Notes: generated by a model not told the origin, from the letters alone. Positions 41,699 through 51,858 are shown, counted from the first letter of the stretch. The stretch is DNA of 64,000 nucleotides from Methylobacterium gnaphalii (GCF_007992215.1 NZ_BJZV01000006.1:151232-215231), one strand, 5' to 3'. A program made the numbers and translations.

Positions 41699-42123
41699 GC
41701 AGCCTCTCCGCCATCGATCCGGCCTGGGGCTGGATCCTCGCCGGGCTCCTCCTCATGGGTGGCGAACTGCTGCTGCCCGGTATCTTCCTGGTCTGGCTGG
41801 GACTCGCCGCCTTCGTCACCGGCCTCGTCGAGGCGGCGGTGGATCTGCCCTGGCAGGCGCAGTTGCCGCTCTTCGCGGTGCTTTCGGCCATCACCGTGAC
41901 GATGGCAACGCGGCTCACCAGCGCCCATGTCCCGATGCTGAATCTCGGTGCGCATCGCTTGGTCGGCCGTGAGTTGGTGCTTGAGACGCCGATCGTCGCG
42001 GGCAGCGGCCGCGCCCGTGTCGACGACACCCTCTGGCGCGTCGCCGGGCCGGACCTGCCTGCGGGCAGCCGTGTGCGGGTGACGGGCGTCGAGGGAACGG
42101 TGCTGACGGTAATAGCCGTGTGA
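41695..42123 (+). CDS. NfeD family membrane protein
   Basis: The 142-residue short NfeD has two or three membrane helices (about 12-80) and a C-terminal OB-fold (GRELVLETPIVAGSGRARVDD to GTVLTVIAV). It partners the SPFH protein encoded just upstream, with overlapping stop and start. Convergent with the next gene with a 1-bp gap. Confidence 0.9.
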   Translation: MSSLSAIDPAWGWILAGLLLMGGELLLPGIFLVWLGLAAFVTGLVEAAVDLPWQAQLPLFAVLSAITVTMATRLTSAHVPMLNLGAHRLVGRELVLETPIVAGSGRARVDDTLWRVAGPDLPAGSRVRVTGVEGTVLTVIAV

Positions 42124-42124
42124 G

Positions 42125-42724
42125 TCAGCCGGCCCGCTTGTCGGCGAGCTTGGCCCTAACCTTTGCGAGCCCGTGGGTGAGCTCGCCGAGATCCGCCGCG
42201 AGCCAGTCGTAGATCGCAGCGGCTGCATCGGGGAATTCCCTCAGCACGCGGGTCATCAACTGCGTGCTGATCCGCATGACCTCTGCGCTGGATGTGGCGA
42301 CGGCATCCGTTGGTCGTTTGCCCTTCGCGAATAGAGCCGTTCGGCCGATCAGGGCGGATCGACCAGCCAGCACTGGGGCGCCGCCCTGGCCCGTCAGCTC
42401 GATCGTTCCGGACAGGACGACGAACCCGCTATCGGCCTTGTCGCCGCGCGCGAACAGGCGCTCACCGGACTCCAGCACGATGTGCTCGCCGGCAAAGGTC
42501 AGCAGACGCAGCGCGCCGGAATCGAAGAACTCGAATACGGGAGCGGCGGCGAGGATCGCGATGTCGTCGTCGAGCCCCAATGCGCGCCTATCCCCGGCCG
42601 ATTCCTGCTGCCGAACGTCCCTTAGCCGAAGCTGGCGGAGCCGCGAAGCGCTAGCGGGCGACGCTGGGGCACTGGGCATGCCTGGCGATGAATAGCGACG
42701 AGACCTTAATCCGGCGTTGACCAT
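42125..42724 (-). CDS. Cyclic nucleotide-binding domain protein (no DNA-binding domain)
   Basis: The 199-residue product has one CRP-type cNMP-binding fold (about 60-165) with FDSGALRLLTFAGEHIVLES, GERLFARGDKADSGFVVLSG and GRSALIGRTALF, but no helix-turn-helix. It lies 21 bp downstream of the cenR-like gene on the same strand; Brucella OtpR/CenR has a cAMP-kinase-regulatory-like partner in the same position. The first 50 residues are basic and unconserved, so a TTG start near residue 50 (LGLDDDIAIL), preceded by GGGGAT, is a serious alternative. Confidence 0.8.
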   Translation of the reverse strand: MVNAGLRSRRYSSPGMPSAPASPASASRLRQLRLRDVRQQESAGDRRALGLDDDIAILAAAPVFEFFDSGALRLLTFAGEHIVLESGERLFARGDKADSGFVVLSGTIELTGQGGAPVLAGRSALIGRTALFAKGKRPTDAVATSSAEVMRISTQLMTRVLREFPDAAAAIYDWLAADLGELTHGLAKVRAKLADKRAG

Positions 42725-42745
42725 GCCTGCGGGCGATGGGCCCGC

Positions 42746-43432
42746 CTATGGCAGCAGCTTGTAGCCGCCGGCCTCGGTGATCAGAATCGCGGCGGCGGCC
42801 GGGTTCGGCTCGATCTTCTGGCGCAGCCGGTAGATGTGGGTCTCGAGCGTGTGCGTGGTGACGTGGGCGTTGTAGCCCCACACCTCGGCGAGCAGGGTGT
42901 CGCGCCCCACCACCTCGCGGCCGGCGCGGTAGAGGTAGCGCAGGATCGCGGTCTCCTTCTCGGTGAGCTTCAGCTTCGAGCCGCGCTCTCCGACGAGAAG
43001 CTTCGCGCCGGGCCGGAAGGTGTAGGGTCCGATGCGAAAGACCGCATCCTCGCTCGCCTGGTGCTGGCGCAGCTGCGCGCGGATGCGGGCGAGCAGCACG
43101 GCGAACTTGAAGGGCTTGGTGACGTAGTCGTTGGCCCCGGCTTCCAGTCCCTCGACGGTATCGGCCTCGGAATCCTGTGCCGTCAGCATGATGATTGGCC
43201 CGCGGAAACCCTCGCGCCGCATCACGCGCACGGCCTCGCGCCCATCCATGTCGGGCAGCCCGACATCCATGACGACGAGATCGATCCGATCCTGCGCCAC
43301 GAGGTCGAGGGCGGCCTGGGCCGTCGCTGCACCGCTGGCGGCGAACTCCTCGTAGAGGTCGAGTTCTTCTGTGAGCGTCTCCCGCAGAGCATCGTCGTCA
43401 TCGCAGACGAGGAGACGGTGGGTGTTGGTCAT
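42746..43432 (-). CDS. cenR: OmpR-family response regulator, CenR/OtpR type
   Basis: The 228-residue product has a receiver domain with the acidic pocket DDDD (11-14), phospho-acceptor Asp in VVMDVGLPDMDG (near 55) and Lys in TKPFKFAVLLARIRAQLRQH, then a winged-helix domain with LTEKETAILRYLYRAG and TTHTLETHIYRLRQKIE. The LYEEF, VGPYTFRP-like and GYKLLP segments strongly resemble CenR of Caulobacter and rhizobia and OtpR of Brucella, essential regulators of envelope integrity; this is recalled similarity. No kinase is adjacent. Neighbours (cyclic-nucleotide protein, L,D-transpeptidase) fit an envelope role. Confidence 0.85.
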   Translation of the reverse strand: MTNTHRLLVCDDDDALRETLTEELDLYEEFAASGAATAQAALDLVAQDRIDLVVMDVGLPDMDGREAVRVMRREGFRGPIIMLTAQDSEADTVEGLEAGANDYVTKPFKFAVLLARIRAQLRQHQASEDAVFRIGPYTFRPGAKLLVGERGSKLKLTEKETAILRYLYRAGREVVGRDTLLAEVWGYNAHVTTHTLETHIYRLRQKIEPNPAAAAILITEAGGYKLLP

Positions 43433-43470
43433 CGGAGAAGGGACTCCCGCGCGAAACACTGCGCGTCGGC

Positions 43471-43493
43471 TCCCGATCGCTCGGCGATCGGGA
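43471..43493. promoter_or_regulatory. Hairpin in the cenR-like leader
   Basis: TCCCGATCG and CGATCGGGA form a perfect 9-bp stem with a 5-base loop (CTCGG), about 40 bases before the regulator's ATG on the minus strand. It could be an operator palindrome or an mRNA hairpin. Confidence 0.4.
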
Positions 43494-43759
43494 TCGGGTG
43501 CGTCGGACAAGCGGTGCGTGGCGACGAGATTGCCCCATCCGGACGCCGAGAGCACCGTGAGCCGTCCGAGACGGACGAACCCGATGGGTAACCTAATCCG
43601 TTTCGCTTATCATGGAATAACGATCACCCGGGTTTTGCAGCGTTTTCAGGCCATCGTCACCGCATTGCCAAGCTTCTCCGCTCTGACGGCTCCCGGCCAG
43701 GGCCCGGTCGCGGTAGGACGCGGCCGACCGGGTCGCGAGGCGACCCGAACTAAGGGACG
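43494..43759. other. Divergent intergenic region, cenR-like gene / L,D-transpeptidase
   Basis: No gene supported. A locally AT-richer stretch (about 43590-43645) probably holds promoters for both directions. No tRNA-like or repeat element seen. Confidence 0.4.
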
Positions 43760-44305
43760 ATGGGATCGATGAAGCGGACGACGATTCCTGTCCTGCGCGT
43801 GCGTCCGCTCGTCGGCGACCGGACCCGCGGCCATCTCATCGCGGGATCGAGCGTAATCCCCTGCGCGCTCGGACGCTCGGGCATCGTGCAGGTCAAGCGC
43901 GAGGGCGATGGCGGCTCGCCGCGCGGAGCCTTCCGTCTGCGCGGTGGGGTCTATAGACCCGACCATCTCCGGGTGCGCCCGCGAACCGCCTTGCCTCTGC
44001 GTGCGACGCGGCCCGGCGACGGCTGGTGCGACGACCCGCGCGACCGTCGCTACAACCGGCCCGTCCGCCTGCCGCTGCCCGGAATCAGCGCCGAGGAGAT
44101 GTGGCGTCAGGACGGTCTCTACGACCTCGTGATCGACCTCGACTGCAATCGCGGACCGATCCGTCCCGGCCGCGGCTCGGCGATCTTCATGCATGTCGCG
44201 CGGCCTGGCTACCGACCGACTGAGGGCTGCGTCGCACTCGCACAGGCCGATCTCGCTCGGCTGCTGCGCCGGCTCGGGCCTCGCACGATGCTGAAAATCC
44301 AGTAA
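43760..44305 (+). CDS. L,D-transpeptidase (YkuD) family protein
   Basis: The 181-residue product has the YkuD catalytic motif HVARPGYRPTEGCVAL (His, then T-E-G-Cys) near 149-164, as in L,D-transpeptidases that cross-link or anchor peptidoglycan. No signal peptide is visible; the protein starts almost directly with the domain, as in the ErfK/YbiS-like cytoplasm-predicted group common in Rhizobiales, so localisation is uncertain. A second Met at 43769 is the alternative start. It is divergent from the cenR-like gene, with which it may share regulation. Confidence 0.85.
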   Translation: MGSMKRTTIPVLRVRPLVGDRTRGHLIAGSSVIPCALGRSGIVQVKREGDGGSPRGAFRLRGGVYRPDHLRVRPRTALPLRATRPGDGWCDDPRDRRYNRPVRLPLPGISAEEMWRQDGLYDLVIDLDCNRGPIRPGRGSAIFMHVARPGYRPTEGCVALAQADLARLLRRLGPRTMLKIQ

Positions 44306-44352
44306 TCGACAGGCAGCTGGCACTCTCTGGCCCACGGCCCGAGTGGCTTTCC

Positions 44353-45078
44353 TCACGCCTTCTTTGCTCGCGCCCCGAAGATCGCCGTGCCGACGCGGAC
44401 ATGGGTCGCACCCATCTGGATCGCAGCGGGATAATCCGCACTCATCCCCATCGACAGGATCGGCAGGCGGTGCCGGTCGGCGATGCGCGCCAGAAGCGCG
44501 AAATGCGGTGAGGGCGGATCTTCGGCCGGCGGGATGCACATCAACCCGTGGATCGCCAGGCCGTGCGTGTCGCGGCACTCGGCGATCAAGGTGTCGACGG
44601 CATCGGGTGCGACGCCCGCCTTCTGTGCCTCCTCGCCCGTATTGACCTGGATCAGCAGTTTGGGCTGGCGGCCGAACCGCTCGCTCTCCTTGGCGATGGC
44701 TGCCGCGAGCGATAGCCGGTCGAGGGAGTGGATCACGTCGAACAGTTCCACCGCTTCGCGCGCCTTGTTCGATTGGAGCGGGCCGACGAAGTGCAGCTCG
44801 ACATCCGGAAACCGCTCGCGCAAGGCCGGCCATTTGGCCTTGGCCTCCTGCACGTAATTCTCGCCGAACAGGCGCTGCCCGGCTTCGAGCGCCGGCAGGA
44901 TCACCTCTGCCGGCGCGGTCTTCGAGATGGCAATCAGGTGGATATCGGCCGGGTCGCGCTCGTTGTCCTCGGCGGCACGGGCGATCAGCGCGCGCACCTC
45001 CGTGAGCCCCGCCGCGACATCGGCCTCGCCGAGCGGCAGCTTGTCCTCGGGTGCGGTGGGGGCGGGGATCTCGGTCAT
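44353..45078 (-). CDS. YggS family PLP-homeostasis protein
   Basis: The 241-residue product has a TIM-barrel fold III PLP-binding pattern: Lys53 in IAISKTAPAE, LFGENYVQE, HFVGPLQSNK, LIQVNTGEE, LMCIPP and the phosphate-binding LSMGMSADYPAAI. It buffers pyridoxal phosphate rather than catalysing a reaction. The ATG at 45078 is preferred because earlier frame codons are unconserved. It is divergent from leuS, a common alphaproteobacterial arrangement. Confidence 0.93.
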   Translation of the reverse strand: MTEIPAPTAPEDKLPLGEADVAAGLTEVRALIARAAEDNERDPADIHLIAISKTAPAEVILPALEAGQRLFGENYVQEAKAKWPALRERFPDVELHFVGPLQSNKAREAVELFDVIHSLDRLSLAAAIAKESERFGRQPKLLIQVNTGEEAQKAGVAPDAVDTLIAECRDTHGLAIHGLMCIPPAEDPPSPHFALLARIADRHRLPILSMGMSADYPAAIQMGATHVRVGTAIFGARAKKA

Positions 45079-45298
45079 CGATTCTCTCGGCGCGGCGTCG
45101 TGGGGCCTCACGGCGCGAACGCATGCCGTGGCCCGAGGCTCCCGTGAAGTCCGTTGTGTCTCTTCCGGGATTTTCTGCGGGATATGAGGGCAGCACTCGG
45201 CGGGCTGCCCTCACCGCGGACCTCGCCGAGGCCCGTTGACCGGGTGGCTGCGGTCTACCGGCAGACCTGATGGCCTCTCCGTACGAATCCACGATCCG

Positions 45299-45326
45299 TT
45301 GACCCAGCGTGCCGTGGATATGCTAG
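45299..45326 (+). promoter_or_regulatory. Candidate leuS promoter
   Basis: TTGACC (45299-45304), a 16-bp spacer and TGCTAG (45321-45326) lie 44 bp before the leuS ATG. Eye-matched; the -10 element is weak. Confidence 0.3.
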
Positions 45327-45369
45327 TGCCGCCGCTCGCCTTTCACGAGATTTCGCGGCGCGCTAGCCC

Positions 45370-47961
45370 ATGACCAGCACTTCCGCCCCCGATCGCCAGA
45401 TCGAGCGCTACAACGCCAAGGATTCCGAGCCGCGCTGGCAGCAGGCCTGGACGCAAGCGCGTCTCTTCGAGACGAAGAACGACGACGGCCGGCCGAAATA
45501 CTATGTGCTCGAGATGTTCCCCTATCCGTCGGGGCGCATCCATGTGGGGCACGTCCGCAACTATGCGATGGGCGACGTGGTGGCGCGCTACAAGCGCGCA
45601 CGCGGCTTCAACGTGCTGCATCCGATGGGCTGGGACGCCTTCGGCCTGCCGGCCGAGAACGCCGCCATGGAGCGCAAGGTCAACCCGCGGGAGTGGACCT
45701 ACGCCAACATCGCCTCGATGCGCACACAGCTGCAGTCCATGGGCCTGTCGCTGGACTGGAGCCGCGAGATCGCGACCTGCGATTCCGACTATTACAAGCA
45801 CCAGCAGCGGCTCTTCCTGGAATTCCTGGACAAGGGCCTCGTCTCGCGCCGCACCGCGAAGGTGAACTGGGATCCGGTCGATCACACCGTGCTCGCCAAC
45901 GAGCAGGTCATTGATGGGCGCGGCTGGCGCTCGGGCGCGCTGGTCGAGCAGCGCGAACTGACGCAGTGGTTTTTTCGGATTTCCGATTTCGCCGATGAGC
46001 TGCTGACCGGCCTCGACGGCCTGGAGCGCTGGCCCGAAAAAGTCCGGCTGATGCAGCGCAACTGGATCGGCCGCTCGGAAGGCTTGGAGTTGCGCTTCGC
46101 GCTCGCCAATCCGCCGGCAGGCACAGAGGACGGTGTCACCGTCTTCACGACGCGGCCCGACACGTTGTTTGGCGCTCGCTTCCTCGCCATCGCCGCCGAC
46201 CATCCGTTGGCGGCGGCTCTGGCCCCGTCGCGCCCCGAGCTGCAGGCCTTTATCGAGGAATGCCGCCGCATCGGCACGGCTCAGGCAGCCATCGACACGG
46301 CGGAAAAGCTCGGCTTCGATACGGGACTGAAGGTCCGTCACCCCTTCGACCCGTCCTGGGAGCTGCCGGTCTACGTCGCGAACTTCGTGCTGATGGAGTA
46401 CGGCACGGGCGCCGTCTTCGGCTGCCCAGCCCACGACCAGCGCGACCTCGATTTTTCGAACAAGTACGGGCTCGGCAATACTCCGGTGGTCTGCCCGGAA
46501 GACCAGGACCCGGCGACCTTCACGATCACCGACACCGCCTATGACGGCGATGGCCGGATGATCAATTCGTGCTTCCTCGACGGCATGACGACGGACGCGG
46601 CCTTCAAGGCGACCGCCGACCGCCTCGAAGGCGAGGGCGTTGCCAAGCGCAAGATTCAGTTCCGCCTGCGCGACTGGGGTGTCTCGCGCCAGCGCTACTG
46701 GGGCTGCCCGATTCCGATCATCCACTGCGAGTCCTGCGGACCGGTGCCGGTGCCTGTCGCCGACCTGCCGGTGAAGCTGCCGGACGAGGTCTCCTTCGAC
46801 GTGCCCGGCAACCCGCTGGAGCGCGACGCCGCCTGGCGCAACGTGCCCTGCCCGCGCTGCGGAGCGGCGGCGCGGCGTGAGAGCGACACCATGGACACCT
46901 TCGTGGATTCGTCCTGGTACTACGCCCGTTTCACGGCACCCTGGCTGCAGGATGCGCCGACGGATCGCGGCGCGGTCGATCACTGGCTCGCCGTCGACCA
47001 GTATATCGGCGGCATCGAGCACGCGATCCTGCACCTGCTCTACTCGCGCTTCTTCATGCGGGCGATGCGCGAGACCGGCTGGGCCGGCGTCTCCGAGCCC
47101 TTCGCCGGATTGTTCACGCAGGGCATGGTCGTCCACGAGACCTACAAGGATGCCGCCGGCGCCTGGGTACTGCCGGCCGAGGTGCGCCTCGAGAATGAGG
47201 GCGGAAACCGCAGGGCCTTCCACATTGGCACGGGCGCCGAGATCAGCATCGGCTCCATCGAGAAGATGTCGAAGTCGAAGAAGAACGTCGTCGACCCGGA
47301 CGACATCATCGCGAGCTACGGCGCCGACACCGCCCGCTGGTTCGTGCTCTCCGATTCACCACCCGAGCGCGATGTGATCTGGACCGAGGAGGGTGTGCAG
47401 GGTGCGCATCGCTTCGTGCAGCGCGTCTGGCGCCTCGTGAACCTCGCTGCGGTGTCCAACGGTCAGACGCAATCGGCCGACGCGGCCCTGCGCAAGGCGG
47501 CCCACAAGGCGCTGGCCTCGGTGGAGGAGGATATCGAGCGGCTGCGCTTCAACCGTTGCGTCGCCCACATCTACACGCTGGCCAATGCCCTCGACGAAGC
47601 CCTGCGCGCAGGCGCGACGCGAGGAGCCGCCGATGAGGCCGCCGGCATCCTGGTCCAGCTCATCGCGCCGATGATGCCGCATCTTGCCGAAGAGTGCTGG
47701 CAGGCGCTTGGCCGGAAGGGTCTGGTGGCCGAGGCTTCCTGGCCGGACGTCGAGCGGGCGCTGCTCGTCGAGGACGAGATCACCCTGCCGGTCCAGATCA
47801 ACGGCAAGAAGCGCGCGGACGTCACCGTTCCGGCCGGCGCCGACAAGGCTGCGGTCGAAGCCGCGACGCTGGCCGACGAGGTCGTGCAGAAGGCGCTGGA
47901 AGGCCGCACGCCGAAGAAGGTGATCGTCGTACCGGGGCGGATCATCAATCTGGTGGTGTGA
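45370..47961 (+). CDS. leuS: Leucyl-tRNA synthetase
   Basis: LeuS charges tRNA-Leu. The 863-residue class I enzyme has HVGH (58-61) in [14 protein letters not shown], the CP1 editing domain with [10 protein letters not shown], the leucine-specific region, and KMSKS (632-636) followed by a tRNA-binding C-terminus ending in [15 protein letters not shown]. Full length. It is followed after 161 bp by lptE; that gap holds a short sequence (ATGCTTCGGTTTCGCTTCGC) reminiscent of the 36.56-kb palindrome but no gene. Confidence 0.98.
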   Translation: MTSTSAPDRQIERYNAKDSEPRWQQAWTQARLFETKNDDGRPKYYVLEMFPYPSGRIHVGHVRNYAMGDVVARYKRARGFNVLHPMGWDAFGLPAENAAMERKVNPREWTYANIASMRTQLQSMGLSLDWSREIATCDSDYYKHQQRLFLEFLDKGLVSRRTAKVNWDPVDHTVLANEQVIDGRGWRSGALVEQRELTQWFFRISDFADELLTGLDGLERWPEKVRLMQRNWIGRSEGLELRFALANPPAGTEDGVTVFTTRPDTLFGARFLAIAADHPLAAALAPSRPELQAFIEECRRIGTAQAAIDTAEKLGFDTGLKVRHPFDPSWELPVYVANFVLMEYGTGAVFGCPAHDQRDLDFSNKYGLGNTPVVCPEDQDPATFTITDTAYDGDGRMINSCFLDGMTTDAAFKATADRLEGEGVAKRKIQFRLRDWGVSRQRYWGCPIPIIHCESCGPVPVPVADLPVKLPDEVSFDVPGNPLERDAAWRNVPCPRCGAAARRESDTMDTFVDSSWYYARFTAPWLQDAPTDRGAVDHWLAVDQYIGGIEHAILHLLYSRFFMRAMRETGWAGVSEPFAGLFTQGMVVHETYKDAAGAWVLPAEVRLENEGGNRRAFHIGTGAEISIGSIEKMSKSKKNVVDPDDIIASYGADTARWFVLSDSPPERDVIWTEEGVQGAHRFVQRVWRLVNLAAVSNGQTQSADAALRKAAHKALASVEEDIERLRFNRCVAHIYTLANALDEALRAGATRGAADEAAGILVQLIAPMMPHLAEECWQALGRKGLVAEASWPDVERALLVEDEITLPVQINGKKRADVTVPAGADKAAVEAATLADEVVQKALEGRTPKKVIVVPGRIINLVV

Positions 47962-48122
47962 GACCACTGCTCCCCCAATGCTTCGGTTTCGCTTCGCTAT
48001 GACGGCTGCGTTGGGCATGATCTCGCCGCAGACGAAGCGTAAACCACGCTCTGGCAGGCTGATGACCGGCTGCGGCTGATGCCGTACAAGCTTGGGCTTA
48101 AGAGTCGGGGCGACCACGGGCG

Positions 48123-48686
48123 ATGATGCGGATCGGGACAGGAGAGGCGGCTTCCCGTCTTGTGCGGCTCGCCCTTGCGGCCGGGCTCGCGCTGAACGTC
48201 TCGGCCTGTTTCCGTCCACTCTACGGGCCGACCGCCTCCGGCGAGTCGATGCAGGTGGCCCTCGCGGCCGTGCAGGTCGACGACGTCGTGATGGCACAGG
48301 ATCAGGACCGCCTCGGCCACTACCTGCGCAGCGAGCTGATCTTCGCCCTCGACGGCTCGGGCCAGAATGCGACGCCGAAGCGCTACCGGCTCAAGCTGAA
48401 GGGCAGCGAGACGGTCACCACGCCGATCGTCTCCTCAGCCACCGCCCGCGCCGAGGCCGGCACCCTGATCGGCACGATCAACTACTCGCTGGAGAGCCTC
48501 GACGGCCGCAAGGTCATCACCGACGGCGTCGCCACCTCGACCGCGACCTACGATCGTTCGCAGCAGCGCTTCGCCTCGTTGCGCGCCGCCCGCGATGCCG
48601 AGATCCGGCTGGCCAAGGTGCTGTCCGATCAGATCAAGACGCGCATCGCCTCCGTCCTCGCGGTGATCAAGCCCTCGGGCTCCTGA
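48123..48686 (+). CDS. lptE: LPS-assembly lipoprotein LptE
   Basis: The 187-residue outer-membrane lipoprotein has lipobox VSAC with Cys29 after a hydrophobic signal, followed by FRPLYGPTASG, the conserved LptE start (FRPLYG). LptE plugs the LptD barrel for LPS insertion. Downstream of leuS, as in most alphaproteobacteria, but the usual next gene holA is missing. The ATG pair at 48123/48126 gives a one-residue ambiguity. Confidence 0.9.
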   Translation: MMRIGTGEAASRLVRLALAAGLALNVSACFRPLYGPTASGESMQVALAAVQVDDVVMAQDQDRLGHYLRSELIFALDGSGQNATPKRYRLKLKGSETVTTPIVSSATARAEAGTLIGTINYSLESLDGRKVITDGVATSTATYDRSQQRFASLRAARDAEIRLAKVLSDQIKTRIASVLAVIKPSGS

Positions 48687-48704
48687 CGCGCATATGCCGG
48701 CTGC

Positions 48705-49175
48705 ATGACCCTCGCGCCGATTGCGATCTACGTCGACGCGGATGCCTGTCCGGTCAAGGACGAGACCTTTCGCGTGGCGGCCCGCTACGGGCTGCATGTC
48801 TTCGTCGTCTCCAACAGCTTCATGAACCTGCCGCGGGAGCCGTGGATCGAGCGCGTCGTCGTGAGCGATGGGTTCGATGCGGCAGACGATTGGATCGCCG
48901 AGCGTGTCGGTCCTGGTGCGATCGTGATCACCGCCGACGTGCCGCTGGCGAGCCGCTGCGTGAAGGCTGGAGCCTCCGTGCTGGCACCGACCGGAAAGCC
49001 GTTCACGGATTCCTCCGTCGGCATGGCGCTGGCTACGCGTAACCTCATGCAGGACTTGCGCGAATCCGGTCTGATCACCGGTGGGCCCAAGCCGTTCTCG
49101 CGGCAGGACCGTTCGGCCTTCCTCGGTGCACTCGACCGGGCCGTGGTCCGCCTCCGGCGCGAACGGGGACTCTGA
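48705..49175 (+). CDS. YaiI/YqxD (DUF188) family protein
   Basis: The 156-residue UPF0178 protein has [13 protein letters not shown] (about 6-18), [22 protein letters not shown] and [12 protein letters not shown]. The fold is PIN-like with conserved acidic residues, but the function is unknown. It starts 18 bp after lptE on the same strand and may be co-transcribed. Confidence 0.92.
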   Translation: MTLAPIAIYVDADACPVKDETFRVAARYGLHVFVVSNSFMNLPREPWIERVVVSDGFDAADDWIAERVGPGAIVITADVPLASRCVKAGASVLAPTGKPFTDSSVGMALATRNLMQDLRESGLITGGPKPFSRQDRSAFLGALDRAVVRLRRERGL

Positions 49176-49240
49176 AATCGCCGGAACGCTTCCGCTTCTC
49201 TGTCGTTGCTTGCGCGACCCGACCTTCACCGGAGGAAAGT

Positions 49241-49480
49241 ATGCGCAATCATCTGATCATCGTTGCCTCTGCCCTGACCCTGTTCAGCACTGCGGCCGTG
49301 CAGGCGGAAACCACCGTAATCAAGCGCGATGCGCCAGACACCGTCGTGGTCGACCGGCCTGCGAGCGAGTCGAAGTCGGTCACGGTCAAGGAGCACGGCG
49401 ACGGCTGTGTCTCGAAGACGGTGCGCAAGGAGAACGACGTCGGCGATTCGAAGACGGTGCACAAGGAAAGCTGCGACTGA
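49241..49480 (+). CDS. Small secreted hypothetical protein
   Basis: The 79-residue protein has a signal peptide (MRNHLIIVASALTLFSTAAV, cleavage after QA). The mature peptide of about 57 residues is Lys/Asp/Val-rich, with two Cys (GDGCVS; ESCD) that could form a disulfide. The internal pattern SKTVRKENDVGDSKTVHKES repeats the unit SKTV-K-E. GGAGGAAAGT directly precedes the ATG. A strong terminator follows. No family recognised. Confidence 0.7.
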   Translation: MRNHLIIVASALTLFSTAAVQAETTVIKRDAPDTVVVDRPASESKSVTVKEHGDGCVSKTVRKENDVGDSKTVHKESCD

Positions 49481-49505
49481 GCCTCCTTGGCTTTCCGCAC
49501 AACGG

Positions 49506-49540
49506 AAAAACCCGCCCCGGTTATGCCAGGGCGGGTTTTT
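49506..49540. terminator. Bidirectional rho-independent terminator
   Basis: AAAAACCCGCCC (49506-49517) pairs perfectly with GGGCGGGTTTTT (49529-49540), giving a GC-rich stem with an A run on one side and a T run on the other. It lies between two convergent genes and serves both the small secreted protein gene and hppA. Confidence 0.88.
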
Positions 49541-49557
49541 GTTCGTCTGGCGGCCGA

Positions 49558-51699
49558 TCAGTGATGCGCCAGGATCGCCAGCAGCAGCAGGGCGATGATG
49601 TTGGTGATCTTGATCGCCGGGTTCACGGCGGGGCCGGCGGTGTCCTTGTAGGGGTCGCCGACGGTGTCGCCGGTGACGGAGGCCTTGTGCGCCTCGGAGC
49701 CCTTCTGGTGGGTGACGCCTTGGTCGTCGGTGAAGCCGTCCTCGAAGGACTTCTTAGCGTTGTCCCAGGCGCCGCCACCCGAGGTCATCGAGATCGCGAC
49801 GTAGAGGCCGGTGATGATCACGCCGAGCAGCATCGCGCCGACAGTCGCGAAGGCCTGACTCTTCCCGGCGATCGCCTGGATCAGGAAGAACAGCACGATC
49901 GGCGAGAGCACCGGCAACAGGGACGGGATCACCATCTCCTTGATCGCAGCGCGGGTCAGCATGTCGACGGCGCGGCCGTAATCGGGCCGATCGGTGCCCT
50001 GCATGATGCCGGGCTTCTCCTTGAACTGGCGGCGCACTTCCACGACCACCGAGCCCGCGGCGCGGCCGACCGCGGTCATGGCCATGCCGCCGAACAGGAA
50101 CGGGATCAGACCGCCCAGCAGCAGGCCGACGACGACGTAGGGGTTGGAGAGCGAGAAATCGACGCTGACACCCTTGAAGAAGGTGTACTTGTCGGAATTC
50201 GCGATGAAGTAGTTCAAGTCCGAGGTGTAGGCGGCGAACAGCACCAGCGCGCCGAGGCCGGCTGAGCCGATCGCGTAGCCCTTGGTGACGGCCTTCGTGG
50301 TGTTGCCGACGGCATCGAGCGCGTCGGTGGCCTTGCGGACCTCGCTCGGCAGCCCAGCCATCTCGGCGATGCCGCCGGCATTGTCGGTGACAGGGCCGAA
50401 GGCGTCGAGCGCCACGATGAAGCCGGCCAGTGCCAGCATCGCCGTGACCGCGATGGCAATACCGAACAGTCCGCCGAGCGCGTAGGTGGTAATGATACCT
50501 GCCACGATGACGATCGCCGGCAGCGCCGTCGATTCCAGCGAGATTGCAAGGCCCTGGATCACGTTGGTGCCGTGGCCGGTGACGGAGGCATTGGCGATCG
50601 ACTTCACCGGGCGGAAGTTGGTGCCGGTGTAGTACTCAGTGATCACCACGATCAGCGCCGTGATGGCGAGCCCGATCACCGCGCAGCCGAACAGGCCGCC
50701 GGAGGTGAAGGTCTGGCCGGTGCCGGTCTGGAACGTGGTGCCGAAGCCGCCGAACAAGGCGAAGTTCACGATGGCGATGGCCACGACCGAGAGCACGCCG
50801 GCCGCGATCAGGCCCTTGTACAGCGCGCCCATGATCGACTGGTTGGCGCCAAGCTTCACCGCGTAGGTGCCGGCGACCGAGGTGATGATGCAGGCCGCTC
50901 CAATGGCGAGCGGATACAGCATCATGGCTTCGAGCACGGGCTGGCCGGCGAAGAAGATCGCGGCGAGCACCATGGTGGCGACCACAGTGACCGCATAAGT
51001 CTCGAACAGGTCAGCGGCCATGCCGGCGCAGTCGCCAACGTTGTCACCCACGTTATCGGCGATGGTGGCGGGGTTGCGCGGATCATCCTCCGGAATGCCG
51101 GCCTCGACCTTGCCGACGAGATCGCCGCCAACATCCGCACCCTTGGTGAAGATGCCGCCGCCGAGACGGGCGAAGATCGAGATCAGCGAGGCGCCGAAGC
51201 CGAGCGCCACGAGAGCGTCGATGACCTCGCGGCTGGCGGGCTCAAGGCCGGCGCCGCGGGTAAGGAAGAGGTAGTAGATCGCCACGCCCAGCAGCGCGAG
51301 GCCAGCGACGAGCATGCCGGTGACCGCGCCGGACTTGAAGGCGACGTCGAGGCCGCCGCCGAGCGAGGTGGTCGCGGCCTGAGCGGTGCGGACGTTGGCG
51401 CGCACCGACACGTTCATGCCGATGAAGCCGGCCGCGCCCGAGAGCACGGCGCCGATCAGGAAGCCGACGGCAACCTTGATCCCGAGGAAGTAGGCAAGCC
51501 CGACGAAAAGAACGATGCCGACGATACCGATCGTGGCGTATTGGCGCTTGAGATAGGCCTGGGCGCCCTCGGCGATGGCGCCGGCAATTTCCTGCATGCG
51601 GACTGTGCCGGCGTCGCGTTTCATCACGTCTTGAATCGTGAAGATGCCATAGGCGACGGCGCAGAGCCCGCCCAGGATGATCAGCAGCAATGCGGTCAT
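49558..51699 (-). CDS. hppA: K+-independent, H+-translocating membrane pyrophosphatase
   Basis: The 713-residue integral membrane protein, with about 16 helices, hydrolyses pyrophosphate to pump protons. Signatures are [11 protein letters not shown] (189-199) and [13 protein letters not shown] (215-227). The K+-dependence switch reads [10 protein letters not shown] with Lys469, the form of K+-independent enzymes (Ala in K+-dependent ones). The ATG at 51699 follows AAGGA; the frame to 51810 is unconserved. Its leader contains palindromes near 51.78 and 51.86 kb. Confidence 0.95.
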   Translation of the reverse strand: MTALLLIILGGLCAVAYGIFTIQDVMKRDAGTVRMQEIAGAIAEGAQAYLKRQYATIGIVGIVLFVGLAYFLGIKVAVGFLIGAVLSGAAGFIGMNVSVRANVRTAQAATTSLGGGLDVAFKSGAVTGMLVAGLALLGVAIYYLFLTRGAGLEPASREVIDALVALGFGASLISIFARLGGGIFTKGADVGGDLVGKVEAGIPEDDPRNPATIADNVGDNVGDCAGMAADLFETYAVTVVATMVLAAIFFAGQPVLEAMMLYPLAIGAACIITSVAGTYAVKLGANQSIMGALYKGLIAAGVLSVVAIAIVNFALFGGFGTTFQTGTGQTFTSGGLFGCAVIGLAITALIVVITEYYTGTNFRPVKSIANASVTGHGTNVIQGLAISLESTALPAIVIVAGIITTYALGGLFGIAIAVTAMLALAGFIVALDAFGPVTDNAGGIAEMAGLPSEVRKATDALDAVGNTTKAVTKGYAIGSAGLGALVLFAAYTSDLNYFIANSDKYTFFKGVSVDFSLSNPYVVVGLLLGGLIPFLFGGMAMTAVGRAAGSVVVEVRRQFKEKPGIMQGTDRPDYGRAVDMLTRAAIKEMVIPSLLPVLSPIVLFFLIQAIAGKSQAFATVGAMLLGVIITGLYVAISMTSGGGAWDNAKKSFEDGFTDDQGVTHQKGSEAHKASVTGDTVGDPYKDTAGPAVNPAIKITNIIALLLLAILAHH

Positions 51700-51777
51700 A
51701 CGGTCGTCCTTGCGCTTTTCATTCGTGTTTGCCGAGCCTGGCCAGGACGGCCACGGGACGTTTGCTCGGGTTGGAGC

Positions 51778-51794
51778 GCTCTTTCGGAAAGAGC
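51778..51794. promoter_or_regulatory. Hairpin in the hppA leader
   Basis: GCTCTTT and AAAGAGC form a perfect 7-bp stem with a 3-base loop, about 80 bp before the hppA start. Confidence 0.35.
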
Positions 51795-51858
51795 AGGAAT
51801 TGATTGCCAAACTTCAGCGTGAAGCGCAAACGCTCTGAGCTGTTACGCAACACTTATT

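Noticed and set aside
49506..49540. Palindrome considered as a REP element
   Set aside because: The A and T runs flanking a GC-rich stem between convergent genes make it a bidirectional terminator.
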